From positions 124,001-188,000 of the forward strand of contig SJRY01000062.1 of the NCBI GenBank assembly GCA_011319805.1: 64,000 nt of DNA, read 5' to 3'. This document shows positions 47,426 to 59,190 of the stretch, one piece after another. The DNA comes from Macrocybe gigantea (lineage: Eukaryota; Basidiomycota; Agaricomycetes; Agaricales; Callistosporiaceae). Every line of letters begins with the position of its first letter. Position 1 is the stretch's first letter. The translations under genes and the position numbers were made by a program. The notes under the pieces are model-generated. The model saw nothing but the letters and a program-made list of their open reading frames with translations, had not been told where the DNA came from and searched no databases.

Positions 47426-50400
47426 CAAGTTGATGCCATCCTTTTCTGTGCCACTCTGGCTTCATGTTTTGTGCTAGCAAATATGGCAACTAATTTGTTG
47501 CAAACTTTTCAGCCAAGCAGTGGCAAAAGTATGCTTGTTTTCTTGCATATGCCTTGAGGCTACTAGAAAGAGAATTATCTTTATCATCATACCTGTTTTC
47601 TTGTTCTACTCCTTCTACTTGTAGTATACAATTGTCTGACACATTTCCTCCAGAATAAAATAGACTTCTTCTTCCCAGCATATTTTTCTAGCTTGAGATT
47701 TTGACCATTTGATGCACAGTCCTTCATCTAGCATCTGCTCGAAAGCATTGATCTGTAGTTCATTTGGGGCCTGTGGCACCAACCAAATTCAAGAGACTTC
47801 ATAGTGTCCAGAGCTCATAGCTTCTTTATCTGTCTCTGGAAGATTGAAATCATCTTTGCCAGGTCCTCGTACATCAGCATCCTTGAGCTTCTGCAGACAT
47901 GACTGCCAAGACCCATCTGGATCAGCAGCTAATAGAGCTGACTTCGCTTCACAATAGGACAGCACTGCACACCACATGTGGTGCTTGAAATGAATGTATA
48001 TACTGCACATATGAGTATTTGGATAGTTACCAGTTCCACTAATATTGAGTTTCTTGAACTGCCATAGGCCTGCAATAAGCTGCAAATGATGGCGAATAAT
48101 ACCCAGGGCATCATCTGCCTGGGCAATGTGCAAATGGACTTCACATAATAAGATATGTATCAAGAGAGAAGAACTGTGCATTGTGGGAGGAAGAGCTGAA
48201 GGAAGAAATAATGGTATGTTTTCTGCATCTACAGTCTTGTCTTTGTCAGCAGAAATGAACTGTGCTGCCACAGTAGCAATCATGGGACTTGTTCCAGGAA
48301 TGTAGGCAAGCTATGCCTCACGCCAATTGTTGATTGAGAGCATGAGAGACCATCTCTTTTCTTCTAGATCAGCCAATTGCTTTTGTGTTTGATATTTCTT
48401 TATCACTTTGATTTCATATATCAGGTTTTGCCTTGAGTTTCCTTTAGTAACTATATTTCACAGTTATTTTCTAATACCTACTGTTGTTCCTCGAGCTCCA
48501 GGCCAGTGACAAGAAAATCTGTCAATCCTATTTTGTAGATTATCAATTCTCCTTTGGCAGCCAGAGCTGAGTCTTCTTTGGCTAGCTCAAGCCATACATC
48601 CTATAAGGTATTGGCTATAAATGCTTTTAGTCTAATAAAAAATGAAGTGAATCTTATTTCAGAACTTACTTAGTCCATAATCATAAAATGGATTGGTCTG
48701 TTTATGGTCCACTTTCCAGGCATCAATTATCTTCTGCCATGCTTTGAGGGTTTCAGGCTGAAATGTAGCAGAAAATTGCTTATAAAGTTTCTTGTGCTTT
48801 TTTGCCATTACAATTGCATCCTTCAAGTAGCATAAGAATAGTTGACCTGTAATGTCTGATTATATTTCTATCATTTTATAATAATAAAATTAAACTGACC
48901 AAATTCAATAATTCTCTGATGGTTTAAACCACCTCATTGACTATTCAAGGCCTCATGCTGTGCTCCAGAATCCATCTCTCTTGTGCTCGGTCCTAGAAGA
49001 TTGGTACCAACCCAAGTAACTTCAATCTCTTCACTACATATGTGCCCAACACCATTCCGATAGGCCAAAGCAAAGTTTGCATAGCAATTTGGACCATGAG
49101 CATTGATATGCCAATTGGGAACAGCAAAGTCAATAGCTGTATTCTTATCAATCTGCATTTCGAGGGGAAAGTTCTTCATATACAGTCCAAACTTTTTTGC
49201 ATACTGGCACCCAATGTCTGATGTCAAATAAATATATTGTAGCTTTTCACTCTTGACCGATGATAAAACTGTATAATCCAGATTGGCAAATCTATATATC
49301 ATGTTCAATAACCAGTATTTGAGAGATTGATAACTATTTACTTACTTTTTGCCCAGTTGCAAATCACCAACACTATTTCTGTGTATCAGACCATGCCATG
49401 GACAGATTACAACCAATACACTAGTAATCTTATATCCTAGTTTTGATCGAACAGCTGCATGGACCAAGGCATTAGGTTCCGATTGACAAGTATTGATCTG
49501 TGGCATGAAAATAAAATGTAAACATGGAATATGTTATCAAAAATACAATACAAACCTCAGGTTCATGATTGATATTTCTCTTTTTCAACAAAGTAGGCCC
49601 AACTAGCATCCAGTTCAATATCAGTGATCTTACAGTTCTTTTGCTGTAGTTTGAAATTGCCATTGATAGCAAGATACCTTTATAGTGGGATTGATGAATG
49701 AATTATAGTTCAGATAAAAGAAAACATACTGGTGTGGTGCCATTTTCCAATTTTCTGACAAATTGCAGCCAGGATGGGGGCAAGCTGGACATTCGATTGC
49801 CAGCTCACCTTTGGAAGTGGCAGCTGGTCCCTCTAGATCATGCCCATGGCCTATCCTTTTACACATTATAAGGTGCTGCCAGATGCACACAGCATATTGA
49901 AACTCAGTCAAATGATTCTATATAATATAATGAATTAATATTTTGATATAAGACATACAAAGCCTTACCGATATGTTTTTCAAAAGAAGAGGATCAGTTA
50001 TATTGAGTAATATGTGGCAAAAGTCATATGCATTGACTTTGCCTTGCAAAGTCAGCTTGTGATAGAAATTGAGGCAGCAGAAAGTGAAGGCCATTTTTGG
50101 TCAGTTAAAGGTTGCAGGAAGCCAGCATGCATGAAACAGCTGTATATGATATGGGACAATACCATTCTGCCAACAGTTGCAAAAGACAATAGTGACTTGG
50201 TGTACTCCTGTGAGATCGATGATAGAAAAAGAGGTGGGCTCTTGGGCAGGTAGAGGACATGAAGGTCTAGCAAACTAGCATTATACAGCGATGACTTGAG
50301 AAAAAAAGAACCATTCTATTTCTAGAACTAATGTCAAAAGAATGGCCATCAATTCTAAAGATCTGATTATATACCTCAATATGATAGAAAGAATGAGCAG

Positions 50401-50740
50401 CATGCGAGGACAGAATACAATCCTGGCATCGTAACAGCCCTCTATCAATACAGTTGTGACATTTCCAGAGGGGATTGCCTTTGCCACAGGAACAGATTTG
50501 ACAATCAAGGGATTCTGCCAGACCATCATGACGAAGCAGCTCATCAAGGCAGATTTGGTGATAGCCAAGCCATTCCAATAGCTTGGTCTATATTGCAATC
50601 AGTAACAGGCAACAGGATCCTAAAATCAAAGCATACTGCATTGGTATTCTTCTTCTTAGGGTGAGCCTTCTGGTCAGGTGGTGATATTGTCTTAATGAGT
50701 CGGATGCTACTGTTCTCATCCTTGAGCATCAGGAAAAGAG
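47400..50740 (-). pseudogene. KDZ-family transposase with CxC2 cysteine cluster
   Basis: Minus strand. The N-terminal CxC2 cluster (50505-50370) reads CQICSCGKG, WKCHNCIDRGLLRCQDC and HAAHSFYHIEVY, the cysteine pattern associated with KDZ transposases. Next come FQYAVCIWQHLIMCKRIGHG and GELAIECPACPHPGCNL (49905-49755). The core lies at 49308-48934: TSDIGCQYAKKF, VPNWHINAHGPNC and GVGHICSEEIEVTWVGTN, where the first Asp, the His/Cys pair and the Glu of the catalytic fold are kept. The C-terminal helical part (48283-47789) reads LFLPSALPPTMH, HLQLIAGLWQFKKLNISG, SALLAADPDGSW and KLKDADVRGPG. It is interrupted by several short introns (AT-rich gaps with GT...AG). A stop replaces Trp after LNSQ at 48933. 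It may be only lightly degraded. Confidence 0.85.
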
Positions 50741-50949
50741 AATCATCTTGTGAAAATGGGTTAACAGCAGATATATCGGAAGGAGAATGTAATGCTTTAT
50801 TTGAGCCTGAAGCCTCTGATGAGTTCCATATACAAGAGCTGATGCGACCACCAGCAGACTTTCACAAAGTGGTGACTCAGAATTTGGGCTGGGGCTTGGA
50901 GGTACTGGATGTAGGCTCGGAGGATTATTGAACTAGTCTAAATATAGGC

Positions 50950-52757
50950 TTGCTTCACTTGGTTTTAGAAGCAGATGCAGCATTCTTGTCTTTTCGTTTC
51001 GAAGGCATGGTTGCTAGCACAAACAGATGGTGGCTGTGCACTTGTTCAATCGATGAAAAAGGCAAAAAAGCTGATTCATTGCGAGTTTGTTAATTGTAGC
51101 TGTATATCTGTTTGCCAAGCAGCAAAGATGAAAGAAGCGATAGTCATTGAAATATTACAATAGACTACTTAATCAGCATCATGCATAGGTACTTTTTCTA
51201 TCAAATTTTTAAAGCGACTAGGAGTATAAATAGAAATGCCACACTGGTACTGATCATGAACAGTTGTAGTTTGAGGATTGTAATCTTAGATGCTTGTACC
51301 ATGCCAGTGTAAAGGATCCCAAGCTACTACAGAATCAGCTACTCCTTGCATATAAATACTATAATCACAGTTGTAAAAATGGCCCCTTTGGTTATCAGTA
51401 AGAGTTTGTAAAGTAGTCCATGCCATCGCAAACTTGTGTAGTTGGCCTAGTTCATAATAGGTGTATCTATATTATAATTTTGATTAAGCACAGATAATAT
51501 CAGTGTGAGAGAAAAAACCAATTATCTGGAATAATTGGCTGCCAGTGCTCCTGTTAGAGGAGCCCACTCAACCTTTGAAAAAGAAAAGACATTATCGCCA
51601 ATGTCGAGATTGATCTCACTGATGTCACTCTTGTCCTTAGTTGCTTTCTTGTTCATCTGATCAACTCCTCTTTCTTTAATCCATTTGATGATATTATCAG
51701 AGATTGCATCAGAGAGTTTTTTGCAAATGAGAGTTCAGAAAAGAGCAAAAATATGAGCTGTCTGGTGATCAAGATGGTCAATCTCCTTCTGAGAAGTTCT
51801 TTTGGACAGGATATTGTAAACTCAGTTCAAAACTGGCTTGTTGCGAGACCCAGCTAAAAGTCCACATTGGACTATACTGCCAGGATCATCAAGCTAGAAT
51901 TAATCAATTAGCCATAGTATGAACTACTGGAAAAATACTTACTCACATGCTTAGGTGAGCTTGTACTGATCACAAGACAATCTCATCGATGAGAGCTAAC
52001 AGGCCAGGATGCTAGAAGAAGTCACAAATAACTATCATGATCAACTCCCCAGTCGTGCTGTCAAATATGAGGACACTGCAATCGGAAGCGATGTCATGGG
52101 GCACCCATTGAATATGAAATGGTTTCTTGGGTCCCTTCCAAGGATCATAGACTGAGCCCTTCACAATTGTCAAGGCCCACTTTTGATAAATTGCACCATG
52201 CTTGTACAGCCACTTCTTTAGGTCAGGATGGGGCTTGGCGAGTTTGCAGATGTCCAAGGTTTTGATGTTGGTGAGAAATGCTGCCTTCGTGTCAGAAGTT
52301 CAATCAAGACCAATGGTTTGGATAAATGTTCATTTGTCTTTGCAATGGTTGGTGAGGAATCTCTGCCTGACCTGCAGAGCAGTAGCGAGGCCAATTGCCT
52401 CGCTCAGATGTTCCTGCTTGAACCTGGAAAAAATTGCATCCATTCAGGAGATATAGTAGATCAAATATTTACCTGCCCAGCCAACAAGTGAGTAGATCAA
52501 AAAGCTGTCCAGAATTGGTTTTATGGCCAGCAAATGCCTCAGATGATTGCTTGATTAAAGTCTGAATGAAAAAGGCTTTCGAGGCAGGAGAAGTGGCAAT
52601 CGCCAGTAGATCCAACAGCTGTAAACTCTCTGCAATCATTTGGCACAAACTATGGGTATTTTGTGCTGCTTGATCAGACATGCTGTAGAGGAGTTCAGTG
52701 TCCAGAGATAAGACGGTGAAGATCATGGCTGTGTATACTTCTTTCTCTGCCCCCAAC
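50950..52757 (-). pseudogene. TET/JBP-like 2OG-Fe(II) dioxygenase remnant
   Basis: Minus strand, divided by likely introns. A helical N-terminal stretch reads MSDQAAQNTHSLCQMIAESL and TNSGQLFDLLTCWLG (52700-52470). LKKWLYKHGAIYQKWALTIV and VLIFDSTTGELIMIVICDFF follow at 52220-52012. The core end (51600-51230) reads ISEINLDIGDNVFSFSKVEW, then RGHFYNCDYSIYMQGVADSV and VAWDPLHWHGTS (about 51325-51290). The last supplies the distal metal-binding His. It ends with DYNPQTTTVHDQYQCGISIY and TPSRF, where the Arg may bind 2-oxoglutarate. The proximal HxD pair was not identified with certainty. Neighbouring KDZ supports the call, since such pairs are established in mushrooms. The predicted role is oxidation of 5-methylcytosine. 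Stops are present, so it is probably inactive. Confidence 0.6.
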
Positions 52758-53937
52758 TACCACCACCTTGAGCCTTTCCCTGGCCCAGCTGGGTTTTACT
52801 CAGGCAGTGATGGGCCTTGCTTTGTGGCCTTTCCTTGGCATGGCCAGGTTTTGCTATGAGCAATCATGCAGCTGCCAGTAGCAGAGGACCCTGCAGCACT
52901 ACCGCTTCTGCCATCACCCTGCAGCCCACTCCACCCGTGACACAAGTGTGACCCTGTGCCTCTCCCTTGTCCCTGTGCCTCCTTTGTTCCTCTGCCTCAC
53001 TCATCCCCTGCTTCTCCAGCTCCCTCCACAGCAGGGTGACATAGCACATAGGCTACATTACTGCTGGCCGCCAGCAAAGAGAGGTAGGTCTGCCCACCTC
53101 TCTTGCTTAGACTACTCCCCTCTCCTCCTCCTCCTCTTCAAGTACCTCATCCTCCTCCCTAAGTGCCTCATCCTCCTCCTCTCCCAGCCCTCTGCCACTC
53201 TCGTTCCTCATTCCTCATCTCTTGCCCCTTCGACCCTGCAAGGCCCAGTCAAGTAATGTGGCCCATGCACCATATTGTTAGTGGCTGCCAGCACACAGAT
53301 GTAATGAGGAGGACAACTCCTCATCCTCCTCCCCTCTCTGCCTCTTTCTGCCTTCCACCACCTCCCACTGCTGCTCCACAATGATGATGAGGGCTCAACA
53401 GCCTTTGCCCTTGCCTCTCCACCTCTCTCCACCTCCCACTACCTGCCACTGCTGCTTCATGATGATAACAAGGGCCCAACAGCCCTTGCCCTCCCCTCTC
53501 CACCTCCTACCACCTCCCACTGCCACTCTATAATGATGACAAGGGCTCAACAGCCCTTGTCCTCCCCTCTCTGCCTCTCTCTGCCTGCCACTGCCTGCCA
53601 CTACCTGCCACTACTGCTCCATGATGACAACGAGGGCCCAACAGCCCTCATCCTCTTCTCTCTGCCTCTCTCTGCCTGCCACTACCTGCCACCGCTACTC
53701 CATGATGACAATGAGGGCCCAACAGCCCTCGTTCTCCTTCTTCTCCTTGTCCCTCTCCTCTTCCCACCATAGCCTCTCCTCTCTACCTTGCATTCTCTCT
53801 CCTCTCCCTCTTGCTAGCCCTTTGTACATTTTTTTATTTCATTTCTTATACTACTTGTATGTTACCTGTTACATAGCCCTAATAATATTTGATTTGCTGC
53901 TAGCCTAGGGGAAAAAAAAAAAAAAAAAAAAAAAAAA
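52758..53937 (+). mobile_element. CT-rich VNTR segment ending in poly-A (possible composite retroposon)
   Basis: A pyrimidine-rich, low-complexity segment between the TET-like remnant and the accessory gene. It ends in a pure run of about 27 A at 53911-53937. Order: G/C-mixed 5' part (52758-52950), CT-rich part (52950-53380), tandem repeats (53382-53740), short 3' part, A run. A plus-strand retroposon is the simplest reading, but I could not find a target duplication or the 5' end. Confidence 0.45.
53382..53740 (+). repeat. VNTR, five units of 73-87 bp
   Basis: Each unit begins near ATGATGACAA and contains AGGGC(C/T)CAACAGCC followed by a CT-rich tail with CTGCCACTACCTGCCACT. Unit starts are near 53382, 53460, 53533, 53620 and 53702. 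Open frames across it result from composition. Confidence 0.85.
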
Positions 53938-54469
53938 TCAAGGCAAGTCATATGATACAAGCTGAAGTTTAGTCAGACTTTCATTCAACTCTTGGCTATT
54001 GATCCCCTTTTGTGTCAAACCAGACTACTTACATTACTCTCAACATAGGCAAAAGACCTTGGTCTACAACTGAATAATCCAACTGAATGACCTCTGAGCT
54101 TCCAGGCTTCTATGAAGCCAAGCAAACTAATACAACTTCCATCTTTTTCACAAATATCTTCACCGAGTTTGAGAAGAAGTGGCTGATCAGCCTGGATGAT
54201 GAAGACTTAGCAGCTGCTAAGGGAGAGGAAGCACTGGCCAGATCCATCAAGTTGAAGCAAAGGAAAAAAGTACGACTCTTTATCCAGCTTCTGTTCAAGT
54301 TTCTGATTTGTCAATATGCCAGCAAATCTACAACTGGTATTACAACTGACATGGTAAAGGCTCTGGATCTGGCACTCATGGTGTATTAAAGCTCTCAGCA
54401 TCCAACTGCAGCCCTGGCAGGCCTTTGCGAAGCTCTTCACCAACAAGCTGAAAGAAAAGGTCAAGCAGG

Positions 54470-54831
54470 TGTTACGGACGTTGTTCAAAGGGATGTTACA
54501 GCTGTCGCCCAAAGGGATGTTACAGACATCACCCAAAGGACCATTCATTTTTCTTATCTTATCTCTCTTCTCTTATCTCCCCATCATACTGTGCAGTGCA
54601 CAGCTATCAAGTCATTTTACCTTCCTAGCTATCCTGAGTCATCTCATCCCAGTCTTACTCATCCACAGTCTACAGCATTGCACAGTCCATGGTCCATGCT
54701 CAAGTACTGTAGTGTATATAAGGACTTCCAGATGTACCAGTAATACTAGGCTTAATATTCCATTTGCCATCGTCTTAAACCACTCTTGCACTTAGTCTGC
54801 CTGAGTCCTTTAAGATTCATCTAGCCTAACA
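54470..54831 (+). mobile_element. Solo LTR, ~320-bp family, copy 3, with triplicated start
   Basis: TGTTA...TAACA termini and perfect duplication GCAGG (54465-54469, 54832-54836). It is about 40 bp longer than its relatives because the first ~22 bp (GTTACRGAC then CCCAAAGGGA-like) occurs three times. TATATAAGG lies at about 54714. Confidence 0.88.
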
Positions 54832-56175
54832 GCAGGAGTGGAAGGCATATCAGAAGGCCAATCCTGAATCGCCACAATCGCTCTTCAAGTTCTGAAATAA
54901 GAAAATGCAGGCCTAGTATCAGGAAGTAAGCGATGAAATCAAGGAACAGGTTGAAGCCTTTCGTCAATAATCTAAGGATGGTGATGGCCCATCGGACAAT
55001 GAAGCGATGCAAAAGTAAGCAATACACCTCTCATATGGAATGCCTGGCAGGTGAATTAACCTACTACACAGAGCAATCACCAAGCTTCCTCACACTCTCA
55101 TGTCAGCTGCCGACGAGATTGTCAAACAGACAGGAATGAACTGTTTGATTATTGTCAGAGGTCCTGTCCCTCATATGGGTGGAGCAAATCAAACTTTCAT
55201 GTGAGGTTCAAGCTGTTATTGGTATTTGCTTTACTCAAATAAAAGCAGGGTCCATTGGGGAACCACTTTGAATGGCAAGACCTTTGAGGAGTATCTCAGC
55301 GATTATTATAAAGAAGAGTTTGTGCTGATGTTTGACAAATTTATAGAGGCTTCATTTGGTTGGTCTGTCACAAATCCTTACTAGATGCATTAATCAATTT
55401 GCAATAGACAAGGCTGCCTGCAAAGAATGTGCTCTCATACTACCTGTACCAAAGCAAGGCACATCTAAGTCTGAAGTCGATTACAAGACATCAAAGGAAT
55501 ACCAAGAACAATTAGCAGTAAAATGTGCAGCTAACAAAGCAATGTTGGATGCTTTCATGAACGATGAGCCTTTGGCAGCTGGAGCCTCAGCTACTATACT
55601 GATTCTTTGCAAGAGGCTGCCTCGGATGCTTCTGGTCCCATGACAGCCTCCACTCCCTGCACTATTCTATCCCACAGTTTATCTCCATCTCCAGTTCCTT
55701 CTTCCCAAGCCTCTCATCTATACCTGCTAATGAGGACTCAGTGGATAGGGACCCGATGGACCAGGATCCAGTGGCTGAAGCCCCAATAGCTGAGGACTTG
55801 GTAGGTAAAAGCAAGGCTCTTGTTGTAGCTGACACACCAATGTCCGAGGATGAGGCACCAGCTACCAGTATTCCTCCAGTCTCTACTTCAGCTCTTGCCA
55901 ATGAGGCTGCATTAACCAATAAGGCAGTCATCACTCTTCTTCCATACCTTAAGGACATCTCACAAGAGAAGCAGTGGCTGAGTTTGATTTCAAACTGGGT
56001 TTCATTTGAGCTTGCTAATCCACTCTGTAGTGTATGTTTCATGTTATTATTGCTATTTTACTGAATATCTTAGTTTTTTAAGTGTTTGCCTATAAAATTC
56101 CATCCAAGTCAGATTGCTGCCTGGCTTAAGAAAGGCTGCAAGGCTGAGGCTGCTCAATTGCCAGACATCGGTGAT

Positions 56176-56494
56176 TGTTAGACTAAATGAATCTTAAAGG
56201 ACTCGGGCAGACTAAGTGCGAGAGTGATTTAAGATGATGGCAAATGGAATATTAAGCCTAGCACTACTGGTACATCTAGGAGTCCTTATATACATTACAG
56301 TACTCGAGCATGGACCATGGACTGTGCAAATGCTGTGGACTGCGGATGAGTAAGACTAAGGAGGAGATGACTCAGAGTGACTAGGGAAGTGGAATGACTC
56401 GATGGCTGCGCACTGCACAGCGTGATGGAGAGGATAAGAAATGTGGGAAGATAAGACAAGAAATTGAATAGTCCTTTGGGCAGCGTCTGTAACA
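56176..56494 (-). mobile_element. Solo LTR, ~320-bp family, copy 4
   Basis: Inverted relative to copy 3. TGTTA...TAACA termini; duplication GTGAT (56171-56175) and GTAAT (56495-56499), one mismatch. It sits inside the accessory gene. Confidence 0.85.
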
Positions 56495-57041
56495 GTAATG
56501 GCACCAAGTTTGGCTTAGATTGGACTTTGTAGTAGAAAGCTATTCAACCAAGTTGGTGCCAGAAAACCCTGACTCATAACATTCCTCCTAATGCCACTTG
56601 GTCTTCATTATTATGTGGTAGTGTTAATAGCATTCTGCTTGTTCTTTTAGGCCTTAGTTGGTGGGTCAATACAGGTGGATCTGATATTGCTAGTAGCCCA
56701 GACATCATTGCAGTTATTGATGATATTAGCTGGGCCTTGGTTCAGCTGCGAGCTATGCTGGATTTGGACAAGAAAAGGCAAGCTGATTCTACTTTAGACT
56801 ATGATGAACCTGATGCAAAGAGGTAAGTCTGATATATCTAAAATTTAAGTCTTGAAATTGATTTGTGATTCAGGCAAAGGAAGGGTGTTCAAAAAAGATG
56901 ATGGCTCTGTTGATCTGTTTTTTTTGTATACAATTTATAAACTGTGCTTATGTGGGACTTGTAATACCATGCTATGGGCTTTCTGAGCTGCAGACTAAGA
57001 TTGTTCAATACTATTTATAATAAATTACAATGACCATGTTG

Positions 57042-57510
57042 GAATTACAATGGCTATCGGTGCCAATTACAATGAATTACAATGGGTGCAGTTTCAATTA
57101 TAATATATTACAATGGATATAGTTTCAATTACAATGAATTACAATAGGTAGGGTTTCAATTACAATATATTACGATGGCTGCCAGTAGAAATTACAATGT
57201 ATTACAATAAGTATGGTTTCAATTACAATCAATTACAATGGTCTCCAGTGAGAATACAATGAATTACAATGACTTCCAGTTTTAATTACAATGAATTACA
57301 ATTACCTCTCAGATCAATTACAATGTATTACAATCACCTTCCAGATCAATTACAATGAATTACAATCACCTCTCAGATCAATTACAATGTATCACAATCT
57401 CTGCCCAGATCAATTACAATGTATTACAATTATCGATTACAATAAGTTCTCAGTATTATACACAATGGACTACTTAGCATTGCTCTGTTATTGTATACAA
57501 AAGTATGAGC
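57042..57510 (-). repeat. Right terminal inverted repeat of the KDZ element
   Basis: Complement of the left repeat: an array of ATTACAAT pairs with linkers in the same order, followed by the unique outer part through TATACAAAAGTATGAGC at 57510. It is slightly longer than the left copy because of a few more or longer units. Confidence 0.9.
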
Positions 57511-57639
57511 CATGACTCCTTCTATACTCACTTTCACTATATATGCTCATCTGATTCTGTTGCCTGCCTTGTGAGTGTTACGTTCTTTCTGAGGATATAT
57601 TTACATTAGGGCCAGTAATGCAGTTAGTGCCATCTTGGA

Positions 57640-59110
57640 TATATTGACTAATATAGAATTGCTTGGCTCAATTAAGATGGGGTATGCTAATGACAAATAG
57701 ATCAATAAATTTACAGATATAGCAGCAGAGATGCAAGACATCAAATAAATTAATGGGCTCTAGTACATCAGGCAGCAACTTGCAGAGGAATGTGAGGCCT
57801 TGTATTGAATGGCTCATGACATGCTAGGGCATTTTGGATTCAACAAATCCTATGCTGCCTTGTGTAATAGTTTCTATTGGCCTAATATGAGAAAAGATCT
57901 AGAAAAGAGCTATATTCCATCTTGTGATGATTGCTAGTGAGACAAGAGTGTTACACATAAATGAGCAGGCCCTCTATACCTCTTGCCTGTTCCTAATGTG
58001 AGGAGAGATTGTGTTATAATCAACTTCATCAGTCCTTTGCTGGAAGATGAAGGGTTTGATTGTATTACAATATTTACTGACTATTTGGGCACTAACATTC
58101 AGGTTATTCCATGTAATGTGAACCTCATGGCAGAGGAACTGGCAATGCTATTCTTTAACAAGTGGTATTGTGAGAATGGACTCCTAGCTAAGATAATTTC
58201 AGACTATGACCACTTGTTCTTGTCAAATTTCTGAACAGCACTATAGAAACTCACTAGTATTAAATACAGACTCAGCACATCCTACCACCTCCAGATAGAT
58301 GAATCCTTAGAGCAAATGAACAAGACTGTTATTCAATGTCTTTATTTCCACATCAAAAGGAATCAGAAGAGCTGGGTCTGCACCTTTTTGTATATTTACT
58401 TTTAGATAATGAATACTATAAATGCAAGCACCAGTTTTTCACTCTTCTACTTAAAGACTGGACAACATTCGAGACTCATGCCACCTCTCTCTGCATCTAG
58501 TAATCAGAATGACAAGGCCATCAATGCATTCCTTAACCAACTCAAAACAGATCTGTTGGAAGCCCAAGACAATTTATAAATGGCAAAGATCGGCCAGGCT
58601 TAGCAAGCTAACAAGCATCACAGGCCAGAACATGAGTTCAAGATGCAGGACTGCATTCAACTGACAACATTCCATAGGTGCTGAGAATATAAGAAGGGAG
58701 AGAAAAGAGTTGCTAAATTTATGCCATGGTATGCTATTCACAAGATTATTGCTAAATGTTCAGAAACTTCAAACTATATGCTCGACTTGCCTGCCTTTTC
58801 AAAATGCTATCTAGTCTTTTATGCCTGTGAACTGAAGCCATACAATGAGAATGATGATGACAAGTTTCTGTTCTGGTGATGTGCTCAGCTCAAACTGATC
58901 ATGTCTGAGGCTGGAGACAAAGAATATCTTGTGAAGAAAATTATTGATTCAAAGCATTGCAGATAGGAAGATGTAGGATGCAAGGTTTTAGTTCAGTAGA
59001 CTAGATATGAACCTGAAGAAGACTCTTGGCTACCTTATAATGAAGTCAATAACTGCACTGCAATGGACGATTGGCTAAGAAAATACTCTAAGGATGCATA
59101 ACCAGCAGTA
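57640..59110 (+). pseudogene. Chromovirus (Ty3/gypsy) integrase-chromodomain, copy 1
   Basis: Plus strand. The H2C2 zinc module reads HDMLGHFGFNKSYAALCNSF and YIPSCDDC (57815-57935). The integrase core reads INFISPLLEDEGFDCITIFT, EELAMLFFNKWYCENGL and KIISDYDHLFLSNF (58020-58234). The C-terminal part has KFMPWYAIHKIIAK and SNYMLDLPAFSKC (58710-58800). The chromodomain is YLVKKIIDSKHCR, then TRYEPEEDSWLPYNEVNNC and DDWL (58925-59095). A chromodomain guides insertion to marked chromatin. Many stops; RT-RNase H is absent. Confidence 0.85.
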
Positions 59111-59190
59111 GCTTTTTCTCTACTAGAGTTTTTTAATGCATCTGTCCAGTTATAGCTTCTGTAGTGGAAAATTTTTAGAGTTTGGAGGAG

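Larger units (their letters stand above)
54040..56830 (+). pseudogene. Accessory gene of the KDZ element, unknown function, split by two solo LTRs
   Basis: Plus strand, opposite to the transposase. Segment 1 (54060-54469): ELPGFYEAKQTNTTSIFF, FTEFEKKWLISLDDEDLAAA and KGEEALARSIKLKQRKKVR, an acidic then basic helix. Segment 2 (54832-56170): EWKAYQKANPESPQSLFKF with IKEQVEAFRQ, VSDEIK and SAADEIVKQTGMNCLIIVRG, then a Pro/Ser-rich linker and NEAALTNKAVITLLPYLKDI. Segment 3 (56495-56828): LLGLSWWVNTGGSDIASSPD and DDISWALVQLRAMLDLDKKR. The general layout resembles large unnamed basidiomycete proteins found near transposons. I assign no function. Stops and the two LTRs (54470-54831, 56176-56494) break it. 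Confidence 0.6.
46844..57510. mobile_element. ~10.7 kb KDZ-type DNA transposon with long inverted terminal repeats and TET/JBP gene
   Basis: The ends are long inverted repeats (46844-47280 and 57042-57510). Their outer ~60 bp match closely (TACAATAACAG then GCAATGCTAAGTAGTCCATT on the left, the complement on the right). Between them lie a minus-strand KDZ transposase, a minus-strand TET/JBP-like dioxygenase remnant, a VNTR-poly-A segment and a plus-strand accessory gene. KDZ transposons with TET/JBP genes are known from basidiomycetes, which fits. I could not identify a target duplication; the outermost base of the repeats is uncertain by several bases. Two solo LTRs were inserted later, each with its own duplication. 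Confidence 0.8.

Noticed and set aside
50975..51163. Plus-strand frame inside the TET-like region
   Set aside because: Shadow of the minus-strand gene; no motif.
53208..53908. Several open frames across the VNTR
   Set aside because: All derive from tandem low-complexity sequence and shift frame between units.
46844..57510. Helitron or Starship interpretation of the giant element
   Set aside because: No Rep/helicase or tyrosine-recombinase text is seen; long inverted ends and KDZ text point to a cut-and-paste transposon.
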